64,000 nt of DNA from Lysobacter sp. Root76. Its GTDB lineage: Bacteria; Pseudomonadota; Gammaproteobacteria; Xanthomonadales; Xanthomonadaceae. How positions within the stretch are numbered: position 1 is the first letter of the stretch; each line of letters starts with the position of its first letter. Shown piece after piece: positions 8,490 to 17,570 of the stretch. The stretch spans positions 388,094 through 452,093 of the forward strand of contig NZ_LMIK01000004.1 of assembly GCF_001428685.1 (NCBI RefSeq), in the 5' to 3' direction. A program made the position numbers and the translations under genes. The notes below the pieces were generated by a model. It was not told where the DNA came from and ran no database searches. It saw nothing but the letters and a program-made list of their open reading frames with translations.

Positions 8490-8685
8490 GCCTGGCCAAA
8501 TCGTGAGTCACTTCGCCCGGGTTCCCATCGCCTGAGAGCGTGGGAAGGTTGAGTGCTTGCTGGTAGAGGCTGGAGAGGTGCTGGAGCGCAACCGTCGCCT
8601 CGTTCTCGTGCGAGAAAGAGCCTCCCTCGGCCCAAGCGCAGAACCGTTCTGCAGCCTCCGCAAAATGTTGAACCCGCTGAATCAT
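8490..8685 (-). pseudogene. N-terminal remnant of an unknown helical protein
   Basis: From the ATG at 8685 the frame encodes a credible amphipathic helical N-terminus (MIQRVQHFAEAAERFCAWAE and on to about residue 63). After that it runs into the out-of-phase start of the cold-shock gene and becomes non-coding in character, though no stop intervenes. It resembles the first helices of small DUF5063-type proteins, but this is tentative. The most likely reading is a gene whose 3' part was lost when the neighbouring segment was joined. Confidence 0.4.
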
Positions 8686-8773
8686 CTACGCAGGACCCGT
8701 GACTTGAACCAAGCAACATCGCGAAGCGGCTTGGGATAGTGTGCCGCCGAGTTATCGCGTCATGAAGGACCGT

Positions 8774-9193
8774 CTAGGGAACCTTCTCCGTCGTGGCGCA
8801 TTCCGCCGCCACCAAGCTTAGCGCCCTGTTCTTCGCTGCCGCCAGTTCGACACGAAGGTCGAGGCCCGACCAGGTATCGTTGAACTGCTCGACTTTGAGC
8901 AAGCGACGTTCCAGCTCAGCGAATTGCTCGTTTATCGTTTCGGCCGACTCAGCGCACGCGCCCTGCTTGAGCCCTCGTGCGACTTGGGCACTGTCGTTTT
9001 CGAACACGGCAATCTGTCGTTCATAGCAGGCGCCCAGGATGTTTCCGCATCCGCCGAATGAGCACTCCTTGCGGGCCTGCTCGGATTCCTTGAGGCAAGC
9101 TTGATATTCGTCCGCCGCAGCGGATCGGAGCTCCCCTGCATGGACTAGGCCGGCGGGTGCAGCGAGCACGATGGTCAGTAGTAGCTTCTTCAT
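8774..9193 (-). CDS. Small secreted Cys-containing protein, LprI-like
   Basis: The 139-residue product has a signal peptide (MKKLLLTIVLAAPAGLVHAG). The mature region has five Cys, starting with YQACLKESEQARKECSF and GGCGNILGACYERQ, then a helical C-terminal half. The short periplasmic helical layout recalls LprI-type lysozyme-inhibitor domains, but the match is not certain. The ATG at 9193 is chosen over GTG at 9199 because AGGTGG sits at correct spacing before it. No operon partner is visible. Confidence 0.65.
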   Translation of the reverse strand: MKKLLLTIVLAAPAGLVHAGELRSAAADEYQACLKESEQARKECSFGGCGNILGACYERQIAVFENDSAQVARGLKQGACAESAETINEQFAELERRLLKVEQFNDTWSGLDLRVELAAAKNRALSLVAAECATTEKVP

Positions 9194-9353
9194 GACCACC
9201 TGTCGCTTACGCCTCGACCTGGGTGCGATCGTTCTAGGTGTGCCATTGGACTCGATTGAGCTTGGCCGGGGCTAAGCTGCGCCGGCTTGAATGAAGTAGC
9301 GGGCACTGTAAGCGGACCCAGAGAGGCGGTAAACACGCACCGCAGCGCGCCCG

Positions 9354-11006
9354 TCAAACCGCGCTCGCCTGCGCATCCAGCAACACCACCCGATTGCGTC
9401 CCTCGTGCTTGGCCCGGTACATCGCTGCGTCGGCGCGCTGGATCAGGGTCGCGGCGCTGTCTTCGGGGCCGCACTCGACCACGCCGATGCTGAGTGTCAG
9501 CGCGACCTTGACGCCCTTGACCTCGCAGCAGCGGCGCTCGACCTTGCGCCGGATCTGTTCGGCGGTATCGAGCGCGACCGCGTTGCCGACGCCCGGCAGC
9601 AGCAACAGGAACTCTTCGCCGCCGATGCGGCCGAGCTGGTAGATCGGCATGGTCTCGGAATGGATGCTCTCGGTGACCGCGCACAGGCAGGCGTCGCCGA
9701 CCGGGTGGCCGTAGGTGTCGTTGATGGCCTTGAAGTGGTCCAGGTCCAGGAACAGCACCGACAGGGGCTGGCGCTTGCGGCGCGAGTCGGCCACGGCGCG
9801 GTTGAGGCGGGTGATGATGCCGGCGCGGTTGAGCACGCCGGTCAGAGCGTCGTGTTCGGCGTGCAATTGGGCCACGTCGCGTTCGCGGCGGAAGGTCAGC
9901 ATGCGGTCGGCCAGGCCCAGCACCAGCACCACCGCGGCGAAGGCCTGCATCACCGGCAGGCCGTATTCGAGCAGCGACGTCAGCGGCACGCCGGCGCTGA
10001 GCTGCATGGCGCGCGCGGTCGACACCACCACCAGCGGGACCCAGGCGATCAGCACGAAACCGGCGTGGCGGCCGCCGCGCAGCCAGACCGTGCCCAGGGT
10101 CGCCACCGCCAGCAGGTTGGCCAGCATCAGCAGGCCATTGCCCAGCAGCGGGAACCAGGCCTTGTTCGCCGGCCACGGCGACACCAGCCCGACCAGCAGC
10201 AGCAGCAGCGGCAGCCAGGCGCCGACGATCAGCAATGCGCGGGTCAGCCAGGGCGCGCGCGGGCGCAGCTCGGCGAACTCGATCAGGAACAGCACCGTGA
10301 CTATCGTCGAGGAGGTGGCGACGAACCAGATGCCGGCGACACCGAACCGCCCCAGCCAGGCCAGGATCGGCAGCGTGTAGGCATCGCCATAGGCGCACAG
10401 CACGTACAGCAGCTGCAGCAGCATGCTGGCCGAGAACAGCAGATAGACGCGCTCGCGCAACTGCGCCCAGAACAGCAGCACCACCAGCGACACGCCGACC
10501 AGGATGCCCATGCTCAGCCAGAGCATGCGCACGTGGCGGTGGTCTTCGACCGCGTAGTCGGCGCTGGAACGCACCGCGATCTGCAAGGGGTAGCGCGCGC
10601 CCTCCACGCCCACGTACACCGGCCCGGCGGCGCTCAGCGGAAAGGCCAGCGCGCGCCGCGAATGGCTGGGCTCGGCTTCGGGGTCGAAGATGCTGGCGTG
10701 GCGGGCGCGGTAGTCGGGCGGGGCCAGCACGGTGATGCGGGCGCTGTAGGGGTGGTAGATCAGCAGCACGCGCGGCTCTTCCGAAGACTCCGGGCGCAGG
10801 CGCCACCAGCCGCGGCCGCTCTGGGCGCCGGCCAGCTGGAGGGTGGAAGGCTGGGTCTGGTAGGCAGAATCGGGCAGCGCGCGCAGGGCCTCGGCCGAGG
10901 CCGGCGGCGCTTGCGCCAGGCGTTCGACGCGCACGATGCCGACCGCCCACGCCGGCACGCAGACTGTGCACAACACCAGCCAGGCCGCGATCCAGATCCG
11001 TTTCAT
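9354..11006 (-). CDS. Membrane diguanylate cyclase (7TMR-DISM plus GGDEF)
   Basis: This enzyme makes cyclic di-GMP from two GTP. The 550-residue protein has a signal peptide and a periplasmic 7TMR-DISM extracellular domain (about residues 30-180). Seven transmembrane helices follow (about 190-380), then a C-terminal GGDEF domain with DALTGVLNR, FLDLDHFKAINDTYGH and the active-site motif GGEEF at 462-466. The inhibitory RxxD site that normally lies seven residues before RxGG(D/E)EF is replaced by Met and Tyr, so product inhibition is probably absent. The ATG at 11006 has a good GGGGAG Shine-Dalgarno. The ligand sensed by the periplasmic domain is unknown. Confidence 0.9.
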   Translation of the reverse strand: MKRIWIAAWLVLCTVCVPAWAVGIVRVERLAQAPPASAEALRALPDSAYQTQPSTLQLAGAQSGRGWWRLRPESSEEPRVLLIYHPYSARITVLAPPDYRARHASIFDPEAEPSHSRRALAFPLSAAGPVYVGVEGARYPLQIAVRSSADYAVEDHRHVRMLWLSMGILVGVSLVVLLFWAQLRERVYLLFSASMLLQLLYVLCAYGDAYTLPILAWLGRFGVAGIWFVATSSTIVTVLFLIEFAELRPRAPWLTRALLIVGAWLPLLLLLVGLVSPWPANKAWFPLLGNGLLMLANLLAVATLGTVWLRGGRHAGFVLIAWVPLVVVSTARAMQLSAGVPLTSLLEYGLPVMQAFAAVVLVLGLADRMLTFRRERDVAQLHAEHDALTGVLNRAGIITRLNRAVADSRRKRQPLSVLFLDLDHFKAINDTYGHPVGDACLCAVTESIHSETMPIYQLGRIGGEEFLLLLPGVGNAVALDTAEQIRRKVERRCCEVKGVKVALTLSIGVVECGPEDSAATLIQRADAAMYRAKHEGRNRVVLLDAQASAV

Positions 11007-11112
11007 CGGGCTCCCCGCGTCCGCCCCAGTGTCGGCCGCGCCGGTGCGCGCCACAAGCCCCTGCGCGACGTATGCTGGCGGCATTTCGCCCCCGGCACGC
11101 AGGAAGCTACCG

Positions 11113-11823
11113 ATGTCATCGTTGTCATTGCCGCCACTGATCCTGGCCGCCGCGATCGCGCTGCAGCCGCCCGGGCAGTTTCACGGCGACGAGCCGGTCG
11201 CCCGCGACGGCGAAACCTGGCTGGCGCTGCGCGCCTCGGCCGAAAGCGCCTCGCTGACCCCGACCCGGCTACGGGTGCAAGCCAGCGAGGACCCGATCCT
11301 GGACGCGCCCGGCCAGACCAGCGGCCGGCGCGTGTCTTCGGCGCTGGAACCGGACCCCGACGCCGAGGGCGCCCAGGTCGTAGCCTACCTGCGCGGCGGC
11401 GCGCTGGCCGCGGGCGCGGTGAGCCCGGCCCGCATCCTCGAACGCAGCCAAGGCGTCGCTCCGCCGGGCTATCGCATCGACCTCGCCGGCCGGGACCATC
11501 GCATCCGCACCCAGTGCACGCCCAAGCGCGGCAGCCAGGCCTACGCACGCGACTGTGCCGTGGTGCTGGTCGCGCCCGACGGGGCGGAACAGGTGCTGAT
11601 GCGCGTGGAAGGCCGGCGCGAGGCGGACCTCCTCCTGCTCGGCGACGACGCCTCGCCGGAGCTGCTGTTCGCCGGCGACCTCGATCGCGACGGCCGGCTC
11701 GACCTGATCTTCGATGTCAGCGATCACTACAACGTAACGCGACCGACGCTGTTTCTGTCGTCGCAGGCCAGGGACGGCGAACTGCTGCACGCGGTGTCCA
11801 CCTACGAATCCGTCGGCTGCTGA
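11113..11823 (+). CDS. Secreted protein with FG-GAP-like calcium-binding repeat
   Basis: The 236-residue protein has a hydrophobic N-terminus (MSSLSLPPLILAAAIALQPP). Near its C-terminus it has one DLDRDGRLDLIFD motif, which matches the calcium-binding DxDxDGxxD loop of FG-GAP/VCBS repeats. The rest is beta-rich and not recognised. It is probably exported to the periplasm. It reads divergently from the diguanylate cyclase, with 106 bases between starts, and is followed closely by the DUF1761 gene on the same strand. I chose ATG 11113, the first that gives a signal-like N-terminus. Confidence 0.65.
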   Translation: MSSLSLPPLILAAAIALQPPGQFHGDEPVARDGETWLALRASAESASLTPTRLRVQASEDPILDAPGQTSGRRVSSALEPDPDAEGAQVVAYLRGGALAAGAVSPARILERSQGVAPPGYRIDLAGRDHRIRTQCTPKRGSQAYARDCAVVLVAPDGAEQVLMRVEGRREADLLLLGDDASPELLFAGDLDRDGRLDLIFDVSDHYNVTRPTLFLSSQARDGELLHAVSTYESVGC

Positions 11824-11855
11824 AGCCGCCCGTCCCTGTTCCGGAGCAAGACCCC

Positions 11856-12260
11856 ATGACCCTGCCTCCCGTCGACTTCAACTGGCTGGCGGTGATCGCC
11901 GCCGCCGCGTCCGCGTTCCTGCTCGGCGGGATCTGGTACGGGCCCTTGTTCAAGAAGGCCTGGTGCCGCGAGGCCGGAGTCGATCCGGATTCGGCGCCGC
12001 GCCATCCGGCGCGGATCTTCGCCGTCGCCATCGTCTGCAGCCTGCTGTCGGCGGTGATCTTCGCCGCGATGATGCCCAGCGGCGCCGGCGCAGCCGACGG
12101 TTTCGGGCTCGGCTTCGTGGTCGGCCTGTTCTTCGTGGCGATGAGCTTCGGCATCAATTACGCCTTCGCCCAGCGCAGCCTCAAGCTGTGGATGATAGAC
12201 AGCGGCTACCACATCCTGCAGTTCATCCTGTACGGGGTGATCCTGGGCGCCTGGCGCTGA
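11856..12260 (+). CDS. DUF1761 family membrane protein
   Basis: The 134-residue protein has four membrane segments (about residues 9-30, 48-70, 78-98 and 112-131). It shows the family's characteristic LLGGIWYGPLFKKAWCREAGVDP stretch split across the first helix and loop, and ends SGYHILQFILYGVILGAW. DUF1761 proteins are small inner-membrane proteins without a known activity. It starts 32 bases after the previous stop and ends 11 bases before the next start, consistent with a three-gene operon. A much longer open frame covers it, but only this end is coding. Confidence 0.85.
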   Translation: MTLPPVDFNWLAVIAAAASAFLLGGIWYGPLFKKAWCREAGVDPDSAPRHPARIFAVAIVCSLLSAVIFAAMMPSGAGAADGFGLGFVVGLFFVAMSFGINYAFAQRSLKLWMIDSGYHILQFILYGVILGAWR

Positions 12261-12271
12261 GGGCCGCGGAC

Positions 12272-12901
12272 ATGACGAGCATCGACTGGTACTTCGATTT
12301 CATTTCGCCGTTCTCCTACCTGGCCTGGCAGAAAGTGAAGGCGCTGCCGGCGACGACCGCGTCGCTGCGGCCAGTGCCGATCGTGTTCGGCGCGGTGCTG
12401 GCCGCATGCGGCCAGAAGGGCCCGGCCGAGATCCCGGGCAAGCGCGAATTCACCTACCGCCACGTGCTGTGGCAGTCGCGCCAGGAAGGGGTGACGCTGC
12501 GCTTCCCGCCCGCGCATCCGTTCAATCCGCTGCCGGCGCTGCGCCTGTGCGTGGCCGCCGGCGCCACCGCCGAAGCGGTCGACGCGGTGTTCGACTGGAT
12601 CTGGGGCCAGGGCCACGCCGGCGACAGCCTGGAGGCGCTGGCGCCGCTGGCCGCCGCGCTGGGCGTGGACCCGGCCGCGATCGGCAGCGACGCCACCAAG
12701 GCCGCGCTGCGCGCCAACACCGAGGCCGCGATCGCCGCCGGCGTCTACGGCGTGCCGACCCTGGTCTTCGACGGTGCGATGTTCTGGGGCAACGACGCGC
12801 ACGCGTTCGCCCTGGCCGCGCTGCACGATCCGGGCGTGCTCGACGACCCGGAGATGCGCCGGGTCGGCACGCTGCCGGCGGCGGTCCAGCGCCAAGGCTG
12901 A
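12272..12901 (+). CDS. 2-hydroxychromene-2-carboxylate isomerase family protein (DsbA fold)
   Basis: The 209-residue protein belongs to the kappa-GST/HCCA isomerase branch of the thioredoxin-like DsbA fold. It opens with IDWYFDFISPFSYLAW, where the Ser of SPFS takes the place of the redox Cys, and has GVYGVPTLVFDGAMFWGND with the cis-Pro loop. Members use glutathione as a cofactor, for example in naphthalene catabolism. No other aromatic catabolism gene is nearby, so a detoxification role is more likely than a dedicated pathway. It follows DUF1761 by 11 bases. Confidence 0.85.
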   Translation: MTSIDWYFDFISPFSYLAWQKVKALPATTASLRPVPIVFGAVLAACGQKGPAEIPGKREFTYRHVLWQSRQEGVTLRFPPAHPFNPLPALRLCVAAGATAEAVDAVFDWIWGQGHAGDSLEALAPLAAALGVDPAAIGSDATKAALRANTEAAIAAGVYGVPTLVFDGAMFWGNDAHAFALAALHDPGVLDDPEMRRVGTLPAAVQRQG

Positions 12902-13007
12902 ACGCCGCGCCGGAGCCGTTCAGGGGCGTAGACACACCCTTGTCGCATGCCGGGTATGCTGCCGGTCACAATTCGAACGTCTTGGCGCCAACACCCGGGG
13001 GGGGACT

Positions 13008-13955
13008 ATGCGCATCGGACTCGTCGTCGACTCGGCTTGCGATCTGCCGTTGGAGTACCTGCAGCAGCACGATATCCATCTGCTGCCGATCACCGTGCGG
13101 ATCGGAGAGGCCGTGCTGGCCGACCACCGCAACGAACAGGCCACCCTGCACTTCCTCAACACCCACCTGGGCGAACGCGGCTTCGAGGCCGAGACCACGC
13201 CGTTCACCGTGCAACAGGTGCGCGACCTGTTCGTGAGCCAGCTGGCGATCGACTACGACTACGTGTTCTGCATGACCATCACCCGGACCCGCAGCCCGGT
13301 CTACGACAACGCCAACCAGGCCAGCTTCGCGATCCTCAACGATTACAAGCCCATACGCAGCGCCGCCGGCAACAACACCCCGTTCGCGCTGCGGGTGATC
13401 GACACCCAGAACCTGTTCGCCGCCCAGGGCATCCTGCCGGTCGAAGCCGCGCGCCTGCGCGACGCCGGCGAGGGCGCGCCCAAGATCCGCGCACGCCTGG
13501 AAAATCTGGCCCTGCACACCCACGGCTATCTGATTCCTCGCGATCTCAACTACATGCGCCAGCGCACCCGCATCCGCGGCGACCGCAGCGTGAGCTTTCT
13601 CAGCGCGACCCTGGGCACGGCGCTGGACATCAAGCCGGTGCTGCATTGCAACCGCGGCGAAACCGGGCCGGTGGCCAAGATCAAGGGCTACGACGCGGCC
13701 GCGCAGAAGCTGTTCGACTACTGCGGCAAGCGCGTGCGCGAAGGGCTGATGACCCCGACCATGTGCCTGAGCTACGGCGGCGAGCTCGCGGAAATGCGCG
13801 CCCTGCCCGGCTACGAGCGCCTGCGCGAGGTCTGCGCCGAACACAACGTCGAGCTGTTCGAGAGCGTGATGAGCCTCACCGGCATGGTCAACATCGGCAA
13901 GGGCGCCGTCGCCGCGGGCTTCGCCGCCGAGGGCGGCAGCAAGTTCGACGCCTGA
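13008..13955 (+). CDS. DegV family fatty-acid-binding protein
   Basis: The 315-residue protein starts MRIGLVVDSACDLPLEYL, the DegV signature in which the Ser after VDS contacts a bound fatty acid. It continues with LLPITVRIGEAVLADH. A Gram-positive DegV (FakB) hands fatty acids to a kinase (FakA), but no kinase gene is adjacent. The N-terminal domain is longer than usual at the first crossover (about 40-95), which holds a TLHFLNTHLGERG insert seen in gammaproteobacterial members. A G-rich Shine-Dalgarno stands just before the ATG. Confidence 0.85.
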   Translation: MRIGLVVDSACDLPLEYLQQHDIHLLPITVRIGEAVLADHRNEQATLHFLNTHLGERGFEAETTPFTVQQVRDLFVSQLAIDYDYVFCMTITRTRSPVYDNANQASFAILNDYKPIRSAAGNNTPFALRVIDTQNLFAAQGILPVEAARLRDAGEGAPKIRARLENLALHTHGYLIPRDLNYMRQRTRIRGDRSVSFLSATLGTALDIKPVLHCNRGETGPVAKIKGYDAAAQKLFDYCGKRVREGLMTPTMCLSYGGELAEMRALPGYERLREVCAEHNVELFESVMSLTGMVNIGKGAVAAGFAAEGGSKFDA

Positions 13956-14098
13956 GCCGCGCCCGACGCGCGCCCCAGGACGCAGCGCCGCGGCGGCGTG
14001 CCGGATCGGGCTGCTGCGCCCAAACACGACTTTATGCCTAGGGTCATGCGCGGCCGTGCGGGTTAGGCTCGGGACCTCGTCCGCTCGAACCCGACTCG

Positions 14099-17000
14099 AT
14101 GCCCAGCCACCGCCTGCTCGTCCTTGCGCTCGCCAGCGCCCTCGCCGCCGCTCCAGCGCTCGCCCAGAACCCGCCCGCGCCGCAGCCCACACCACCGCCG
14201 CAGCCCGCGCCGCAGGACAAGGACCAGGCCGACAAGCCGCGCGACCAGCTCGAACAGGACGCCCTGGACCCGGCCGGCAACGATCCGGCGCACGCCTCGG
14301 CCCAGACCGCCAAGGGCGCGAGCAAGCCCGGCGAAGCCAAGGACGAGAAGAAGTGGGACGTCTCGGCCGCGCACGGCCCGACCAAGAGCGTGCGCTTCGA
14401 AACCGACGAAGGCACCTGGATGGACGTGGACGTTTCGCCCGACGGGCGCGAAGTCGCGTTCTCCCTGCTCGGCGACCTCTACCGCCTGCCGATCGCCGGC
14501 GGCGCCGCCCAGCGCGTGACCAGCGGCCCGGCCTGGGATGTGCAACCGCGCTGGTCGCCCGACGGCCGCGAGCTGGCTTTCACCTCCGACCGCGGCGGCG
14601 GCAACAACCTCTGGCGCATCCGCAGCGACGGCAGCAACGCGGTGCAGGTGACCAAGGAAGACTTCCGCCTGCTCAACAACCCGGCCTGGACCCCGGACGG
14701 CCGCTTCCTGATCGGCCGCAAGCACTTCACCGGCGAACGCTCGCTGGGCGCCGGCGAGTTGTGGCTGTACCACACCGCCGGCAGCGGCGGCCTGCAGCTG
14801 ACCAAGCAGAAGAACGACCAGCAGGACCTGGGCGAACCGGCGGTCTCGCCCGACGGCCGCTACGTCTATTACTCCGAGGACGTCAGCGACGGCCCGTCGT
14901 TCCAGTACAACAAGAACGTCCACGACACGATCTACGCGATCAAGCGCCTGGACCGTCAGACCGGCGACAGCGAAACCCTGATCTCCACCCCCGGCGGCGC
15001 GGTGCGGCCGCAGCCCTCGCCCGACGGCAAGTCGCTGGCGTTCGTGAAGCGCGTGCGCGACAAGTCGGTGCTGCACGTGATGGACCTGGCCAGCGGCGAA
15101 GTGCGCCCGGTCTGGGACGGCCTCTCGCACGATCAGCAGGAAGCCTGGGCGATCTTCGGCCCCTACGCCAACTTCGACTGGACGCCGGACTCGCGCGCGG
15201 TGGTGATCTGGGCCCAGGGCAAGCTGTGGCGCGTCGACATGGCCAGCGGCAAGGCGAGCAATGTGCCGTTTACCGCCCAGGTCGATCAGACCGTGACCGC
15301 GCCCTTGCGCTTCGAACAGACCCTGGACGAAGGCCGCTTCACGCCGAAGATGATCCGCGACGTCGCCACCAGCGCCGACGGCAAGACCCTGATCTTCCAC
15401 GCCGTCGGCCACCTCTGGCGCAAGCGCCTGCCCGACGGGGCGCCCGAGCGCCTGAGCCGCGACGAGAGCCATTACGAGTACCAGCCCAGCTTCAGCGCCG
15501 ACGGCCGCAAGCTGCTGTACACGACCTGGTCCGACCAGGACCTGACCGCGATCTACGTGGCCGACGCCAACGGCGGCGGCGCGCGCAAGATCAGCCGCGA
15601 GCCGGGCTTCTACTACGGCCCGCGCTTCTCGCCGGACGGCCGCCGCATCGCCTACGCCAAGAGCGGCGGCGGCGGCCTCACCGGCAGCCTGTGGTCGCGC
15701 GATCAGGGCATCTATGTGATGCCGGCCGACGGCGGCGCCGCGGTGCGCGTGGCCGAGAGCGGCGAATCGCCGCAGTTCAGCGCCGACGGCAGCCGCGTCT
15801 ACTACCTCACCGGCGGCGGCCTGAAGAAGAAGCTGATGTCGGTCGGCCTGCACGGCGAGGATCCGCGCGAGGTCTACAGCCTGAAGTACGTCGACGCGGT
15901 CAGCATCAGTCCGGACGGCAACTGGATCGCCTTCACCGAACTGTTCAACGCCTACGTCGCGCCGCTGGTCGCCACGGGCAGCGCGGTCGAACTGTCCAAG
16001 GACAGCAAGGCCATGCCGGTGACCCAGGTCAGCGCCGATGTCGGCAGCTATCTGCACTGGAGCGCGGATTCGAAGTCGCTGCACTGGATGGTCGGCGACC
16101 GCTACCACTCGCGCGACCTGCGCCAGAGCTTCGCCTTCCTGCCCGGCGCACCCAAGGACCTGCCCAAGCCGAGCAACGACGGCGGCATCGCGGTCGGCCT
16201 GAGCGTGGCGGTGGATGCGCCCAAGGACACCGTCGCCTTCACCCACGCCCGCATCGTCACCATGCGCGACGCGGAGAAGACCCAGGAGGTGATCGAGGAC
16301 GGCACCCTCGTGGTCCGCGGCGACACCATCGTCGCGATCGGGCCTTCGTCGTCGGTGGCGATCCCGGCCGGCGCGCGCAGCATCGACGCTAGCGGCAAGA
16401 CCATCGTGCCGGGCTATGTCGACGTGCACGCGCACGCCGCGCACTTCGGCCAGGGCGTGGTGCCGCAGCAGAACTGGGCCTACTACACCAACCTCGCCTT
16501 CGGCGTGACCACCATGCACGACCCCTCGGCCACCACCGAGTTCGTGTTCTCCGAGGCCGAACTGGTCAAGACCGGGCGCATGGTCGGCCCGCGCGTGTTC
16601 TCCACCGGCACCATCCTGTACGGCGCCGACGGCGACTTCAAAGCCGTGGTCAATTCGCTGGAGGACGCGCGCAGCCACCTGCGCCGGATGAAGGCCAACG
16701 GCGCGTTCTCGGTCAAGAGCTACAACCAGCCGCGCCGCGAACAGCGCCAGCAGATCGATCAGGCCGCGCGCGAACTGGGCATGCTGGTGGTCGAAGAAGG
16801 CGGTTCGACCTTCCACCACAACATGACCATGGTGCTGGACGGCGTCACCAGCGTCGAACACAACCTGCCGGTCGCGCCGCTGTACAAGGACGTGATCGAA
16901 CTGTGGCGCCAGACCGACGTGCGCAACACCCCGACCCTGGTGGTGAGCTACGGCGGCACCTCGGGCGAGTACTGGTGGTACGCGCGCGACAACGTCTGGG

Positions 17001-17563
17001 AAGACAAGAAGCTCAACCGCTTCTTCCCGCGCGAGACCCTGGACGCGCGCTCGATCCGGCGCGAGATCGCGCCGGACTGGGATTACTGGCATATCGAGGT
17101 CGCCAAGTCGGCCAAGAAGATGCGCGACGCCGGCATCAAGATCCAGGTCGGCGGCCACGGCCAGTTGCAGGGCCTGTCGCCGAACTGGGAGATCTGGTCG
17201 CTGACCCAGGGCGGCTTCAGCAACTTCGAAGCGCTGCGCGCCGCCACCATCGACGGCGCCGACCTGCTCGGCCTGTCCAAGCAGCTGGGCTCGCTGGAAA
17301 CCGGCAAGCAGGCCGATCTGGTGGTGCTCAACGACAATCCGCTGCAGAACATCCGCGCCACCGCCGACACGCGCTACGTGATGGTCGACGGCCGTTTGTT
17401 CGACGTCGACGCCGACATGGCCGAGATCGGCAATCGCGGCGAGAAGGCGCCGAACTTCTACTGGCAGCGCCACCGCGATGGCCAGACCTTCGGCGTCGAG
17501 TTCGGCCCGACCGCGGTCTGCCATTGCCCGAAGGGCCACGGCGCGCACGTGCACCTGGATTGA
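14099..17563 (+). CDS. TolB-like beta-propeller / amidohydrolase fusion, exported
   Basis: The 1154-residue protein has a signal peptide (to about residue 23) and a Pro/Gln/Asp-rich linker. A six- to seven-bladed TolB/PD40 propeller follows (about 85-690) with repeated SPDG, SADG and TPDG turns. The C-terminal amidohydrolase domain (about 710-1120) has VPGYVDVHAHAAHFG with the HxH metal pair near residue 776, GVTTMHDPSA and ETGKQADLVVLNDNP. The extra N-terminal propeller suggests a large substrate or partner, possibly a peptide, but the reaction is unknown. It faces the convergent methyltransferase gene with only seven bases between stops. Confidence 0.9.
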   Translation: MPSHRLLVLALASALAAAPALAQNPPAPQPTPPPQPAPQDKDQADKPRDQLEQDALDPAGNDPAHASAQTAKGASKPGEAKDEKKWDVSAAHGPTKSVRFETDEGTWMDVDVSPDGREVAFSLLGDLYRLPIAGGAAQRVTSGPAWDVQPRWSPDGRELAFTSDRGGGNNLWRIRSDGSNAVQVTKEDFRLLNNPAWTPDGRFLIGRKHFTGERSLGAGELWLYHTAGSGGLQLTKQKNDQQDLGEPAVSPDGRYVYYSEDVSDGPSFQYNKNVHDTIYAIKRLDRQTGDSETLISTPGGAVRPQPSPDGKSLAFVKRVRDKSVLHVMDLASGEVRPVWDGLSHDQQEAWAIFGPYANFDWTPDSRAVVIWAQGKLWRVDMASGKASNVPFTAQVDQTVTAPLRFEQTLDEGRFTPKMIRDVATSADGKTLIFHAVGHLWRKRLPDGAPERLSRDESHYEYQPSFSADGRKLLYTTWSDQDLTAIYVADANGGGARKISREPGFYYGPRFSPDGRRIAYAKSGGGGLTGSLWSRDQGIYVMPADGGAAVRVAESGESPQFSADGSRVYYLTGGGLKKKLMSVGLHGEDPREVYSLKYVDAVSISPDGNWIAFTELFNAYVAPLVATGSAVELSKDSKAMPVTQVSADVGSYLHWSADSKSLHWMVGDRYHSRDLRQSFAFLPGAPKDLPKPSNDGGIAVGLSVAVDAPKDTVAFTHARIVTMRDAEKTQEVIEDGTLVVRGDTIVAIGPSSSVAIPAGARSIDASGKTIVPGYVDVHAHAAHFGQGVVPQQNWAYYTNLAFGVTTMHDPSATTEFVFSEAELVKTGRMVGPRVFSTGTILYGADGDFKAVVNSLEDARSHLRRMKANGAFSVKSYNQPRREQRQQIDQAARELGMLVVEEGGSTFHHNMTMVLDGVTSVEHNLPVAPLYKDVIELWRQTDVRNTPTLVVSYGGTSGEYWWYARDNVWEDKKLNRFFPRETLDARSIRREIAPDWDYWHIEVAKSAKKMRDAGIKIQVGGHGQLQGLSPNWEIWSLTQGGFSNFEALRAATIDGADLLGLSKQLGSLETGKQADLVVLNDNPLQNIRATADTRYVMVDGRLFDVDADMAEIGNRGEKAPNFYWQRHRDGQTFGVEFGPTAVCHCPKGHGAHVHLD

Positions 17564-17570
17564 GGCGCGG

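Noticed and set aside
8488-8535. 15-codon plus-strand ORF with a perfect AGGAGG
   Set aside because: The sequence MPGQIVSHFARVPIA has no family and lies antisense to a gene remnant; the Shine-Dalgarno match is probably chance.
9405-11855. Very long plus-strand frame leading into the DUF1761 gene
   Set aside because: It is antisense to the diguanylate cyclase, rich in Gln/His/Arg and without domains; only its last 134 codons are coding.
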